64,000 bases of DNA, from the NCBI GenBank assembly GCA_036362985.1, contig JAYGXS010000001.1, positions 50,726,641-50,790,640 on the forward strand, given 5' to 3'. The stretch is from Ligula intestinalis (Eukaryota > Platyhelminthes > Cestoda > Diphyllobothriidea > Diphyllobothriidae). The first letter of the stretch is position 1. Each line of letters starts with the position of its first letter. The notes beneath the pieces were generated by a model. That model worked only from the letters and a program-made list of their open reading frames with translations. It was not told the DNA's origin and searched no databases. This document shows, piece after piece, positions 11,801 through 21,097 of the stretch. Made by a program: the position numbers and the translations under genes.

Positions 11801-11950
11801 AACAATGGAACAACTGGGGCTGCCCTGCCCCCTGCTCCAAAGTCGGCTACTCCCTTCTCTGGCCTAAAGTCTGCCTTCCGGTGGCGCGGTTCCTCCCTCT
11901 TTCGTAGCGCCAGCTCATCGCACCGACGTGCCAAAACAAATGCAACGTAG
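2221..11950 (+). CDS. Six-exon Ser/Pro-rich protein, unrecognised, 5' end missing
   Basis: Spliced model: 2221-2812, 4448-4677, 6163-6375, 8225-9047, 9136-9605, 11708-11950 (TAG at 11948). Every junction is GT-AG and all phases agree (1,0,0,1,0), which is strong evidence that this is one real gene. It gives 856 residues with no initiator, so 5' exons are missing. Residues about 1-75 are the only ordered-looking part (hydrophobic and helical, with LPCLLNAAYAYC). The rest is Ser/Pro/Ala-rich and likely disordered, with small Cys clusters (CEVCHK, CHQC), a VYDVPQ motif near residue 605 that resembles an SH2-binding pYxxP site, and a basic C-terminus (RGSSLFRSASSSHRR). I do not recognise the family. 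A signalling scaffold would fit the composition, but that is a guess. Introns of 88 to 2,102 nt hold Penelope-like remnants and TCC microsatellites. Confidence 0.75.
3024..3058 (-). ncRNA. Hammerhead-ribozyme-like core in Penelope terminal repeat
   Basis: On the minus strand: CTGATGA (3058-3052), then a stem II candidate in which GA plus ATCCG pairs with CGGAT plus TC around a CGA loop with one bulged C, then GAAA (3032-3029) and CGTC. These are the conserved hammerhead core boxes in order. Stem III would be only ACGU, a palindrome, so a dimeric form is more plausible than a monomer. Helix I could form with AGGCG after GTC and the TGTTT before CTGATGA, using G-U pairs. Hammerheads are known in Penelope-like elements; activity here is untested. 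Confidence 0.5.
3085..3571 (+). pseudogene. GIY-YIG endonuclease of a Penelope-like element, fragment
   Basis: The translation around 3160-3480 holds the GIY-YIG core of Penelope-like elements: a Cys followed by SNYVGEIGR (the Y-x-G strand), then RISKHAAAVRR (Arg of the active site), VAAHSSRPGHTFKFDEAEI (the conserved AxH...GH...F block) and SRESLVSW with the probable metal-binding Glu. In complete elements this domain follows the reverse transcriptase and makes the nick for priming. The frame is open for about 190 codons, so this part has decayed little, but without an RT it cannot work alone. Related pieces lie at 42590-42885 (close) and 9790-10053 (distant). Confidence 0.75.
3835..4060. 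repeat. GT/GTG-rich low-complexity stretch
   Basis: Imperfect repeats of GTGGT, GGTAAT and GATAAT triplet-like units. The minus-strand frame is an artefactual Thr/Ile/Val-rich peptide, not a gene. Confidence 0.5.
4448..4677 (+). CDS. Exon b of the Ser/Pro-rich gene
   Basis: The acceptor is GGCCTTTCAG and the donor TCG^GTCAGT at 4678; it enters in phase 1 and leaves in phase 0. It encodes LYQQILRADMSGW..., a Cys pair (CEVCHK), and ends near NQLCSS. Directly after the donor lies the TCC microsatellite at 4688-4743, which stays in frame and would add poly-Ser before a stop if the intron were retained. Confidence 0.7.
4688..4743 (+). repeat. (TCC)n microsatellite directly after a splice donor
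   Basis: About 17 tandem TCC/CTC units with few interruptions, starting 10 nt after the donor at 4678. In the frame of the upstream exon it reads as serine codons and the frame stops at 4747-4749. Confidence 0.95.
4748..6162. other. Intron of the Ser/Pro-rich gene; nothing else recognised
   Basis: No coding match. It holds a short (CT)n run at about 5215-5232. The acceptor at its end is CTACTTTTCAG. Confidence 0.5.
6163..6375 (+). CDS. Exon c of the Ser/Pro-rich gene
   Basis: The acceptor is CTTTTCAG (6162) and the donor ATCTG^GTAAAC; 71 whole codons, phase 0 at both ends. It starts PPQVAQWTSISTG and ends FPSLRPDL. A TCC run again follows the donor within 15 nt. Confidence 0.75.
6388..6408 (+). 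repeat. Short (TCC)n run after the exon c donor
   Basis: TCTTCTTCC followed by (TCC)n; in frame with exon c it reads NISSSSSSS then Pro and a stop. It parallels the run at 4688-4743. Confidence 0.8.
6580..6612 (+). repeat. (CTC)n microsatellite in intron
   Basis: About eleven CTC/CCT units with one TTC interruption. Confidence 0.9.
7254..7362 (+). repeat. Solo Penelope terminal repeat with hammerhead-like core
   Basis: The reverse complement matches 2984-3083 over about 100 bp with scattered differences. CTGATGA is at 7280-7286, followed by the same stem II (ATCCG/CGGAT). The GAAAC box is altered to CAAAAT, so any ribozyme here is probably dead. The base before CTGATGA changes in step with a helix I pair (T-to-C opposite G), weak support for a real helix. 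It is located in the intron 6376-8224. Confidence 0.75.
7363..8160. other. Intron sequence, nothing recognised
   Basis: No supported gene or repeat apart from a (TG)n(CG)n run at about 8163-8182 just beyond, shortly before the exon d acceptor. Confidence 0.4.
8225..9047 (+). CDS. Exon d of the Ser/Pro-rich gene (largest exon)
   Basis: The acceptor is CTTTCCAG (8224) and the donor CCAATG^GTAAGT. It has 274 codons plus one base: Ser/Pro/Thr-rich, with a Gly-rich patch (SGGGAGVAFSFGGG), then a less biased part with ENCHFLVDDARL and CWCDEDQF, then VYDVPQ near the end. The split Asp codon (G + AT) joins exactly to exon e, and the 88-nt intron between them is a good check of the model. Confidence 0.8.
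9136..9605 (+). CDS. Exon e of the Ser/Pro-rich gene
   Basis: The acceptor is TTTGTCCCAG and the donor ATCAG^GTTAGT. It continues in phase as DGGAAVCTTEGAQ with a CHQCQPEEP cluster, then a Pro/Ser-rich segment ending YRQPAYQ. Confidence 0.8.
9790..10053 (-). pseudogene. GIY-YIG endonuclease fragment of a second Penelope-like lineage
   Basis: The minus-strand frame reads LHIHEHTLAVR (Arg/His block), VKVHTFETGHEF (the AxHxxxTGHxF signature), then ATKISSHSRSKTSRKLIE with a Glu in the catalytic position, and ends IDLLSAYKAL. This is the C-terminal half of a GIY-YIG domain as in Penelope-like elements, but clearly different from the copies at 3085 and 42590. Its N-terminal strand is missing. It lies in the last intron of the Ser/Pro-rich gene. 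Confidence 0.65.
10060..11264. other. Intron sequence, nothing recognised
   Basis: AT-rich to about 10520, then mixed composition. Short ORFs occur on both strands but none resembles a known family or has splice support. Confidence 0.4.
11265..11385. repeat. Dispersed repeat shared with 37488-37600
   Basis: Both places share CAGCACAAATCTRCTTYACT followed by ATAAT/AACT and, further on, a CGATCGARCTRTC block near a 'T(C/T)ATTAAGGCAG'-like or 'TTAATGAGGCAG' stretch. Diverged copies of one unclassified repeat. Confidence 0.5.
11708..11950 (+). CDS. Terminal exon f of the Ser/Pro-rich gene
   Basis: The acceptor is CGCCTTTCAG (11707); it enters in phase 0 as RPPSPEDRNGCS, runs 80 codons and ends at TAG 11948-11950. 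The C-terminus is basic (FRWRGSSLFRS...SSHRRAK), which could be a membrane- or nucleic-acid-facing tail; that is inference. Confidence 0.75.
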   Translation, partial: RPPSPEDRNGCSIVGAFRLRSQGRMTEAVSENNGTTGAALPPAPKSATPFSGLKSAFRWRGSSLFRSASSSHRRAKTNAT

Positions 11951-12437
11951 TCTTCATGATTCACCACCTCTGCTACTACGACCACCTTGATCCGTCCCTG
12001 AAATTTGCTCATTTTACCGTTGCGCTGGCAATCCATTTATCTGTGATATTCGGTCTCTTATCCCGCCCGCCCTCCCTTTCGTTCCACCTGTCATTACCGG
12101 TCCTAATCCTGCCCGCTGTCGCCGGTCGACACCGTTACCGACTCTTCTTCATGGTAATCTTATTTCAGCTACCGTTGTCCGTCTTAGCCCTACGTCTCAT
12201 TTCCCTCACGGTCTCCATTTTTATAACGCCTTTGCTTAAGAAAGGCTATTTAACAGCGTTATTTTCTCTTACAACATCTGGCTGCGGTCTCTAGAATGTC
12301 ATGTTTTCGTGGATACTCGATTGAGACGCTCATCCGATCTATCTGGTAAGGGCACATACTTGTCCCGGAAGTGCCTTAAGGCTCGTACTTGAGCGATATC
12401 AGGCTTGTCGCTTAGCGACCTCAGAATATGATAGAGT
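11951..12437 (+). other. Probable 3' UTR and flank of the Ser/Pro-rich gene
   Basis: C/T-rich sequence directly after the stop. No AATAAA is seen close by, so the poly(A) site is not placed. The 112-codon frame at 11956-12294 is hydrophobic by composition and not convincing. Confidence 0.35.
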
Positions 12438-12560
12438 GGATCCGACAAAGACAAGGGAGACCGGAATGGCCATTTCTGGCTTGTAAGCCGTCATCAGCCA
12501 GTCATACCCAATCTCAGGGGTCGGAACCCCCGAGATTCGAACCCGGGACTTTCCATGCAC
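12438..12560 (-). repeat. tRNA-derived SINE copy, 5' truncated
   Basis: On the minus strand a B box (CGGGTTCGAATCTCG) is followed by the family body GACTGGCTGATGACGG, CCAGAAATGGCC, then CTCCCTTGTCTTTGTCGG. The A-box half is missing. Confidence 0.75.
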
Positions 12561-14100
12561 TCCAATTTTGGTTTCTCTGCGATGCCGTTCACTTTCAGTC
12601 TGAGAGCCGATGAAGAAACGTGTCTTTCAATATACTTAACTGCGTTGACATCCTGCACTATCTCAGATCCAAGGTCTTACTTTGCAATTCCTTAACTATA
12701 TGATACATATTCTTGGTGGACTTCGTAGTCTGACCATTGACTTAGACGGCCGCCTTACTGCCCTACTTTATCTTACTCAACTCCATTTGTCCATATTCAG
12801 AAGGGGACTGTGGTCTGCATGGGTCTTGTCGTTTAAGTGCCCGTCCGCAGTTAGACATTTTACTGAGGTGCTAAGAGTCGCTAGTTTCGATTGTCTCACT
12901 GAAAAATGTCGTTTAGGTGTCCATAGTAGTTCTCAAGACGAATTACTACACTTTCTGAAGGTTCAGCTTTTCCCTTTTTGGAGCAATCAGGTGTTGTCGG
13001 ACTAAAGAAGAATCTATGGGCGATTTATCGTTCTGAGGAAGGTGTTTGAATGTGCAGGTAGCCATAAAGCTTCCTGAGATTTCCGTTTGTAGGTACATTA
13101 GTCTTATAGGTATTGGGAGTTAGCAGTCGTGAGGAAGAGGAGACGGTAGAATGGCGAGGCTCATACAGTCCTGATTTCGTCTGAAGAGGGCTATGTCCCA
13201 GTGTCTTGGGGCGTGCCCTCTTCGATCACCATAGCAGATGTTTTCGCTCTCTTTGAGCCTCGGGCTGCTGCACAATTCTTGACTTGACTACTGAAGCAAG
13301 ATCGAAATTTCCTTTTGATATAGACAGTATCAAAGTCGAAAAATAGGAAAAGATTGTTGAATTGAGACACTCAGTTGGTAGAGGAATCGTCTTCTGAAAT
13401 GTTCCCACGAAATAAACTAACGGAGGCTTATTATGAGAACCGAGCGACACGAAGAATCGATATTTACTCATCTGAAACCAAACAAAGTTATTTCGCGTAA
13501 TTTTCATTTTCTTACGAAGCTGAAAGCCCAGATCTTTGCATTTCACTCTGCCCTCTTCCTTAAAAGACGATAAACAGCGTCCATTGGTATGCATGAGTAT
13601 TGACCATTAAACGCATGGAGTTGAAATCTATCGTATGTGCACGATCATTTACTTACTTGCGGAAATTACATTGTTTACGGTTGTGCGCCAAGCGTATGCT
13701 TAGACCCGATATAGTGTGCGCTGTATGTCATGTACTTGCTTCGCCTAGTGCCAGGGACGGGTTAACCGAATATACATCTATGGCGACATAAATCGTAAAT
13801 GTGCATGGAGAGTTGCCACAATATGGCGTTGGCGAGGCCCCTGTCCTGCTGACCTCGTGGTGCGGCTCTACTCCTTAGGAAGCCTACGTGGATGAGAGAC
13901 GATCGTTGCCGCGTCGAAAGACCTGCATGACTTGCAGTTGATTTTTACTTACCCACTTAGGTGGTTATTCTGTCATAGATTTACATCTCCGGTTAGCATC
14001 AACATTATGACGTGGTGCATGCAGGTATTTTTGCGCTCTAGTATTTCCCTAGTAGGATCGATCTGATACCAGTCAGTAAGTCCATTACCATCCTCCTTTC
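12561..14100. other. No gene or repeat recognised
   Basis: Several 100-120 codon frames exist here (for example 12682-13005 plus, 13594-13226 minus), but none has splice context or a family match. Confidence 0.35.
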
Positions 14101-14370
14101 GTTAGTTTCAGGCCATCACTGGTATCCTTACCACGATCCCAACCCATCCTGCACTCGTTGCCTCCGTATATGCACATCACGCCTAGTCACTTGCGAATCC
14201 ATCGCACACCCACCTCCAACCGTCCACGCTCATTCAGCCATTGCTTCCATAGAAACGTGCGATAGGACGTCGCTGGCAATATCACATCAGATCTTTGCAT
14301 TACACATACACGCCTAGAATCACACCGGGAGCACGCAATCATCCCCCTCCAACTCACGTAAGAAGGAAGT
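14100..14370 (+). pseudogene. Possible LINE zinc-finger tail fragment
   Basis: A frame around 14190-14260 reads SHLRIHRTPTSNRP, like the His-rich linker of the C2H2-type fingers at the 3' end of the RTE-like LINE at 22570-26850. The Cys residues are not preserved. Weak call. Confidence 0.3.
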
Positions 14371-14734
14371 GTGTTTTTTGTGCAAGTGCTTCATTTGCTA
14401 CCTGTGCGATTCGAGTCTGCGACTCTCACCGTGCGCTAAAAGCCGTTTCTTCGCAGGTTGCCAGTTGCTGGGATAACTCAGAAGGCACAGTCATCCCAGT
14501 ATGTGTTTGTGTGGAGTGGTGGACTGAGAGGCAGACTGCAGCGGCTTCTGGTTCATGTGGCCTCTCCGGCACTCTCCCTCAGGAGAGATCCAAGCGGGTC
14601 TGGTGGTACGCTTAGTGATGGTGTCTGGTCTCCTTGACTTTGTCATGACACTGAACTCAGGTGGAGGAGGAGGAGGAGAGTTTGATATATGCATGACAAG
14701 TCTAATTCTACTCGAAAGTTCAGCCACAGTTTTC

Positions 14735-14960
14735 GACTGTGTCCATCCTATGCTCCAAACAGGTTGGTGTAGGGACGGTCACTTGCTCTTGTGTTAGTTT
14801 TAAGTGATAGGAGACTTGTGCGGCATTTGCCGCACTCTCGTTCCTTACCTACCGGGCCCGGTGTCAAGATATAGTCAAGATGACCGGAAGCGAGATCAGA
14901 CACCAGACCGCCCTTCAATGCGTGCCATCACACCTGACTAAAATCACAGCTGTGTGGGAG
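14735..14960 (+). repeat. Dispersed repeat family R1, copy 1
   Basis: Shared blocks: ATGCTCC(A/T)AACAGGTTGG, GTTAGTTTTAAGTGATAG, AGACTTGTGCGGCAT, and GGTGTCAAGATA/CAGAGTCAAGA. The same blocks recur in order at 15415-15700, 24445-24780 (twice) and inverted at 38465-38580. No ORF; the class (SINE or LINE tail) is unknown. Confidence 0.75.
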
Positions 14961-15414
14961 GGCCACAACAACCACATTAAGAAGGAGCCATTGCAGCCTT
15001 ACTCACAGTTCGCCAGTTATTCAAGCTACACAAAAAAGACACTCGACTGACCGCTCAATCCAAGTCATCAGTTGGCGACCGGCCAAACCACGGCTTTTAG
15101 CGCCCCGTGGTAGTCTCAACGGCGTCAGAGGCCTTTTAGTGAAGGAATAATTGCGCTGAGTCGTCGATCTTACCGCCGGCATCAGGCCACCGCCCTAGCC
15201 GATCATTTGCCTGATATAGGATGGATGCAGTGACTTATAGGGCTGGTGTATACGTCTGCGCGTGCCACAACATGACCTGGCTCCCTACATACCAGGATTT
15301 ACACAGCCAGGAGATGATGAGGTGCAGTCGCCATGTCCTACTACTAAGATGAAACAAACTTTCCAGTTGGTTAATTAAGTTATACTACTTATATTTCGAC
15401 CATCGATTTGAAAG

Positions 15415-15700
15415 AAGTCCACCATATGCTCCAAAAAGATTGGTGCATGGGGAAGGCGACTCGCGACAGGGGTTAGTTCTAAGGGAATGTAGAAATTGCA
15501 CACCGTTCACCGCACTTTCCACCTTCACACGCCGGAGCCGGTTACATGACAGAGTCCAGATGACGGAATGGTATCCAACGTTGGCCGCTTTCTCCAATGC
15601 AGGCCAGAACACCACGTGATTAAGTTTTAAGTGATGATAGACTTGTGCTACCGCCTTACCTGCCCTAACCCACCTAGCCAGTCTCAAGACAGAGTCAGGA
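15415..15700 (+). repeat. Dispersed repeat family R1, two partial units
   Basis: The first unit starts ATATGCTCCAAAAAGATTGG and runs through GTTAGTTCTAAG to ACAGAGTCCAGATGAC. A second begins near 15625 (AAGTTTTAAGTGATGATAGA) and runs to ACAGAGTCAGGAAGACC. The two-unit arrangement is like 24445-24780. Confidence 0.7.
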
Positions 15701-16039
15701 AGACCAAGGAAGTTTGAACTCAGTGTCCCCCCGCAATACAGACCACCACAATGCACTTGATCTATACTATCCTCACTCGCTTTTGGGTGGGCTTAACTGT
15801 GGAGGGTCGCTTAATATTCTGCTTAAGGAAAGAAGGTTGTTTTGGTCTAGGCGCTTATCGCTAGCATAAACACAGGGCTCATGCCTGAGACGCAAGATGA
15901 CGACGGTGTGGAGGACGTCTAACGCATTATCCTCCGTCTGGTGTGGTCGGCCGCGGTGGATCGGCCGTCAGTCGAAGTGAAATGTGAACTCGGGAGTGAT
16001 AGGTTGTTCGTGATCCCGGCTAGCGCAAACTGTATCCGA

Positions 16040-16645
16040 AAAAACTTGGGTAACGATATACGGCCCATATCAGTCGATTACGAACTTCGACAGCATCCTT
16101 TGAGCAGCTGAATTGATCTTCTGGTATTTGCATTTCATGGCCGCATGTGAGGGCGAAAGGAGTCTGGTGTGTCGGCGAGGGAAAGGTGAGGCGATAGGCA
16201 AGTTTTTGAATACCACACTCAGATTATGCAACTGGTCTTCAAAATTCTTCCCAAGTATGATGGTGCCATTGAGATAGACATAGCAGGCCTTCGGGATAAG
16301 TTTGTGAGACTTGGTTCAGAAGCCTTTGAAAGGGACCAGGCGCATTAGCCAAATCAAAGGGCATGATTTCGAATCCGTATAGTGCGGACGGGACAGATCG
16401 ATCAGTTTTATCATGGTCGAATGGCCTGACTTCTACCTACCATTGTCCGGCGACTTAATCTAGCGTCAAAAAAGCCCGATAATCCGACAGGGTGTGTACA
16501 CTTTCGTCATTTCGAGGTTAGGGAAAAGAATCGTTTGTAGTTACTGCCTTTAGCTTGCGGTATTCAACGCATAACCACAAGGTGCCGACTTTATTCATGA
16601 TAAGGACGACTAAGGGGACTGAGATGGCGAAATACTAATATAATC
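16040..16645 (-). pseudogene. Ty3/Gypsy pol remnant: RT fused to an integrase fragment
   Basis: On the minus strand from 16640 down: SPLVVLIMNKVGTLWLCVEY and RKLKAVTT match the Gypsy RT 'P...DG..R.C.DYR.LN' block. Then a stretch with stops, YGFEIMPFDLANAPGPFQ (the highly conserved FGL.NAP block), and CYVYLNGTIILGKNFEDQL, the YLDD box with both Asp lost. Directly after VVFKNL, near 16185, the frame changes to HQTPFALTCGHEMQIPED, which resembles the integrase C-terminal part, so RNase H and most of the integrase were deleted. Frameshifts and stops show it is dead. Confidence 0.75.
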
Positions 16646-16679
16646 TCAATTACCTGCAAGTCATAAGCCCTGTACCACC

Positions 16680-17729
16680 AGGCCGTGTGGTTCGCAGTGG
16701 ACATGTCGAAACCAATGGTCGCACTATCACGTCATCTATGACTTTTTTGGTTTATGCAAGCCGTCGTTATCAGTCCTAACACTTCAAAAGTCGGCCTAGT
16801 TTGCATAACGCATACAATGGAAGCTGTTTGTTAATCTGACGCCTCTGGAAACTGTCTGATGCAGGGCATGTATAAATGAATAAAAGGTACTTGTACACTG
16901 CATCTACAGCACTCCCTTCTCACACCAAAAAAGTTCCGATGGCAAGACAATGTAAAAACGGTGCGAGATGCGTTCGCTTCTGTAACTGGCACATGACACA
17001 CATGAGATGGTCTCTAATTTCCCACGTAGCATACGTTATTAACGGTTTTCCCGGTTTCTCACAGGCAGGAGCGTCGTAAATACCATCCCAGTACTGGATG
17101 GAAATGGACTAACACGTCGGCTAGTAATGCTCAAATCCATAACGAAATCCAAATCTACTAAAGAAGCCTTTCAGGTTGCCTACCTGACACCAGCCAACGT
17201 TTAAGGGCCTACACCAATGGGTGCTTTCAACAGCCGAAGCAGTGGCTATGTGGCTAGCGAATCCAGTGCTGTGTTGTCAGAAGAAGCTGATAGAATCCCT
17301 TGCCCTTCCATGGCCGATGCCAGGTGGCGATCGTATTTTGCCCCCACGCCCCAGTGACAGTCGTTCGCTGCGCGCAAATAGCAGCAAGTATCCCTCCATG
17401 TATCTGCCCCTTGATCGACCCCCACAAACTAACCCAATTACCTCCCCTACCCCTCTCCTCCAAAATAAGAAACTCTACACGCCGACCTCGCCATGCGGGT
17501 GACGTGTAAGCGATTAATTGTTATTAGACTACACTATTTAACCCTGTCCTACTGTACAGTTTTAATTACCCTGCAAATGTTTCCGCTTGATGCTGATTTG
17601 CTGAAGAAATATGTTTGCCAAGTTGACTTCTCAAATCCATAGCTGTTGGCTTTTGTGACAGTTTTTTGCGTGCCTGATCATAAAGGGGAGTTTAATCCCT
17701 CTTTCTTACTACTAATGACTGCAACCCTG
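16680..17729. other. No gene recognised
   Basis: No supported feature. A C-rich stretch at about 17395-17465 gives artefactual Pro-rich frames. Confidence 0.35.
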
Positions 17730-17812
17730 CCTGCTCTAACCGGCCTCGATGATGTTCAGGGTTGCACCTCTCCATGTGTGACGATCTGTGGCAGCAGACC
17801 TGGACAGTAATT
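17730..17812 (-). pseudogene. RTE-like LINE C-terminal scrap
   Basis: The minus-strand frame reads LLSRSAATDRHTWRGATLN then IIEAG and a stop. This resembles the C-terminal end (SRSA..RH.WR...IIEAG) of one flatworm RTE-like LINE group, the same group as 60640-61925. Only about 25 residues remain. Confidence 0.5.
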
Positions 17813-17814
17813 CA

Positions 17815-19960
17815 CATTTTTTGTCAACAACAGAAACCGAATACCGCAGGTTCAAGGACAACTTTCATTTCTTGACCGACTGAGTTGAGCGAGATTTTCA
17901 ATTGAACCTCTTCTTCGGTGACTCCAATAAGATAACGGTGTCGGACCGAGAGTAGTAACACTGAGCACGTGAGGCTGACAACGAGGAAAGTGTCCAAACC
18001 ACTTCAGTCGTCTTTCTTAGCTGGTCTGGGATATTCTTCCGATGTTGTCACAAAAAATGCTGACTGTCTCATTTGAGACAAAGTCGGTGGACTTCATTCA
18101 AAGAATGGTATTCAAACAGTGGTGGTCAAATGGCTCCAGTTTTGTTCATTTTCTACGCGCATTATCCATTATTCACAGCCACAGAGAAGGACGGAGCAAA
18201 CGTATGCACGGTACACGCGAACTTTCGTGGCAATGGAGTTATCCCGTTGTGTTCATTAGCACTTTCTAAGACTTAAGAAAATCTAATAAGCAACATCGAT
18301 TTGAAAGACAATGCTATCCTTACTCAGTCCATTCGACAGCAACCCTCCCTCTAGGGTATTTGAAATTTTCTACTTCCTCAAGTTGGCAGCCACCAACCTC
18401 AAGGGGTGCAGCATGAAAACGCGTTGGTCTTCTCAACGCTCATAGACAAACTGACTGATGTAGCGACCTCATTTACCCGTAACACTAGAGAATATAGATC
18501 ACCAAAGCTTGATGTTCACTGACTAGTATCAAACGAATGGTTCTGCCACTAAAGTTACGGGTCCCTGGCCTGAAGACTGAGGTCAGGGAGGATAGCGCTA
18601 ATGTGAGCATGACGTTCAATAGCCCAGCCGGCATGCAAGACGGGACTGAATACTGGCATTATGTCTTCGAGTCCAGAGTCTGGGTTCCGCTTAGGCTGGC
18701 ATAACAACTAGCAACGTATAATTGAGTAATGCTACTGACAGAGAGGAAGGACAGTGAAATGGACATATCTAGCCTGTTTATCATCGTAAGCATAGGGGGG
18801 TTTCAGAGTCGTTGACAAGTAACTCGAAGTTAGCAACTAAAATTTTCTTTTTGGCAATCCGTAAAATAAATTATAGAGGATGCAAGGTGTTATTGTGGTC
18901 CAATCTTCATACGTCAGCTTTTCTAATTGAATATAAGACCGGACAGATGGAGAAGATCTGCATGAAATTATTCTGTGCGTACAAATGATTTTAGTCTCTC
19001 CGGATATAGGGCTCAGATCATGAGGTACAGCAAACAGTCTCGGCGTTAACTAGTAATCGAAAAAGTTAATTTTTCCTGAACATAATCCAATCCACCCGTA
19101 GTCGAATTAACTTGGACATGGGATATTGCCAATCCTTACCATGAACGAATGGCTTTTGTCGGCCATAGGTAGAAATATAAAATGTATATACTAATGTAGT
19201 TACAGAACTTCACTGCGTGCGGTCGTGTTAATTGCATAGAGAATGAGTTAAGGGGAAAGTTGATGTGGTACACTAAGGCACTAGGTTCAAAAACGGCCGG
19301 CATTAGAGGCCCATCGGAGTAGTGGTTTCAGCAAAGTTCATACATTGCGCAGATTGGAGTAACGCAACATTCTGTTTCTTCGCGCTCATGCCAATGGAAA
19401 TCACAATACTGCTAGCACAAATTTGACAGATAAACAGGATTTGAAGCTGCTGCTGGCACCATAAACTTATAGAAAGTAGATGAATATAGGGGGAATATTA
19501 ATATTATAGAGCATCTTATCGTGAATGGGGTTCTGCTAGCGTCTATAAACCTGTAAGCCTACTGTCCTTGACATTTCACAGTAACGACACGAGAGATTTC
19601 GTTACATAGCGCGCAGTAGGTATGAATAACGAAGCTCGTAAAATAAGTTGTCATCTGACTACGGAAATCAGACGTCATGCAACCAGCGGGCTTTTGAATG
19701 GATGCGCTGTAAACACTTTAGAGCATTCGTACACCCACCTTATTATTCTCCCTATTACCTTACCAGTTTTAGATGTTGAAGTTACGGTAGTTGACATTGC
19801 ATACCATGGACCTTTGACTTGCTGGTGCTTATTTTGGCACTACGCGTAGAATTTCCTGAACGACTTTTATTCAGTCCCAGTCACTGACACACTTCTTTAC
19901 AGTAGATTGCGCGTCGGATGAAATGTGAACATCCAGATTTTGGTGAACGATTTAACGCAC
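17815..19960. other. No gene or repeat recognised
   Basis: Over 2 kb without a frame, repeat or splice context that I can support. Confidence 0.4.
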
Positions 19961-19961
19961 A

Positions 19962-20213
19962 TATAGGAGTTAAGGTTAAGACGGTTAACCCTTACACCTT
20001 CAATCTTCCAGACCCTGGTTCCTTAGGAGATAGGAGAAGTCTTGGGAAGGCGAGAGTAGAAGGAAGAGTTAATTGTGTACACAATGGAACGGATAGTTAG
20101 ATCGAGAGAATGTTGACTCGCGGAGTAGCGCGTCCGTTCCCTATTCGGGTCGGCTCCGGAGTGAATAGAGCTTCATTAATTGCTGGCGCATGCTTTGTCC
20201 CGGGAGCCAATGG
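19962..20213 (+). repeat. 252-bp direct repeat, left copy
   Basis: Nearly identical to 21098-21349: same length, with only about half a dozen differences seen by eye. Both start TATAGGAGTTAAGGTTAAGA and end CCGGGAGCCAATGG. No obvious TG...CA ends and no target-site duplication seen, so a short LTR-like (TRIM) element is possible but not shown. Confidence 0.95.
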
Positions 20214-20277
20214 GGCTGCTGATGTCTAGATTAGCGTGGGCCAATGAAAGCCTGGGCCAATGACAGCGTGGGCCAAT
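20207..20277 (+). promoter_or_regulatory. Array of four CCAAT boxes
   Basis: CCAAT starts at 20207, 20241, 20257 and 20273. The last three are exactly 16 bp apart in the unit GTGGGCCAATGA / CTGGGCCAATGA. All four fit the NF-Y consensus RRCCAATSR. It begins at the right edge of the left 252-bp repeat. Function as a promoter is inference. Confidence 0.55.
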
Positions 20278-21097
20278 GACTGTTATCAGCTAGCCCCAAG
20301 AGGCGGTGGGCACACAGGCAGGCTAGATGAGTCATTCGTCAGCGGCTAGTCTTGGGTTCCAAGTGGCTGCTAGGGCCACTACAAGTGCTCAACTCAAAGA
20401 CCGAAGTCCATTGATGAAAGAAATGGAACTAAGGAAGGTTAGTAAAGGACAGGGAAGGCGGTACGTACCAACGGCAGGGTTCGAACAGCTGGTGTTCGTG
20501 TGGTTAGCTTGCGAGAGCCAGATTTAAGGGACAGTTGTGGCCTGCATGAGCTTCTGTGGCTGGCATGCGAGAGGCTGGGTAGTGCCGCCAGTGCCGCTTG
20601 GGAGGAGGAAAGGTCTTCTCGCGTCCACGTGGGCAACTGGGTCTGCGGTAGGAGTAAATTTCTCGACTACACGTGCATCGGCATCTTGTAGGAGATTAAT
20701 TATCTCGACTACCTAGGCGGGAGGTTGATTGGCTGCTTTTAACTTCGATGGAAAATCAGTATGCCATGTTAGTGTTCGCTGACAGGAGGATAGGGGCACC
20801 GTTGGCAGTAGAAGTAGAATGAGAGTTTGGAATGGAGGTCTGGGTATTGGCACTCATAGCGGTAAAGTGCTCCGTGGGATGGGGAAGGAACCAGAGCCTT
20901 AGGTCCGAGGGCTGTGAGCGATGGAGCATCTCCCTCTTGCTTAACGACAGGGTTTCGATAATGAAATTATCCATTTTGTGGCCAAATGAGATGACACAGG
21001 AGAAATTTAGTTGAAGGTGAGGGAGGTCTGATGATGACTGAGCTCGGCCACATCAGAAGTTTAGTTGAGAGTTAATCTCACGATTGGGGTCACCAGT
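20214..21097. mobile_element. 884-bp core between the two 252-bp direct repeats
   Basis: No RT, integrase or gag motif seen; the longest frames are about 60-70 codons. With its identical-length flanking repeats it looks like a non-autonomous element of about 1.39 kb (19962-21349), or a local duplication with a unique middle. Confidence 0.5.

Noticed and set aside
11956..12294. 112-codon hydrophobic frame after the terminal exon
   Set aside because: C/T-rich 3' flank gives Leu/Ser/Pro codons by composition; it is directly downstream of a supported stop.
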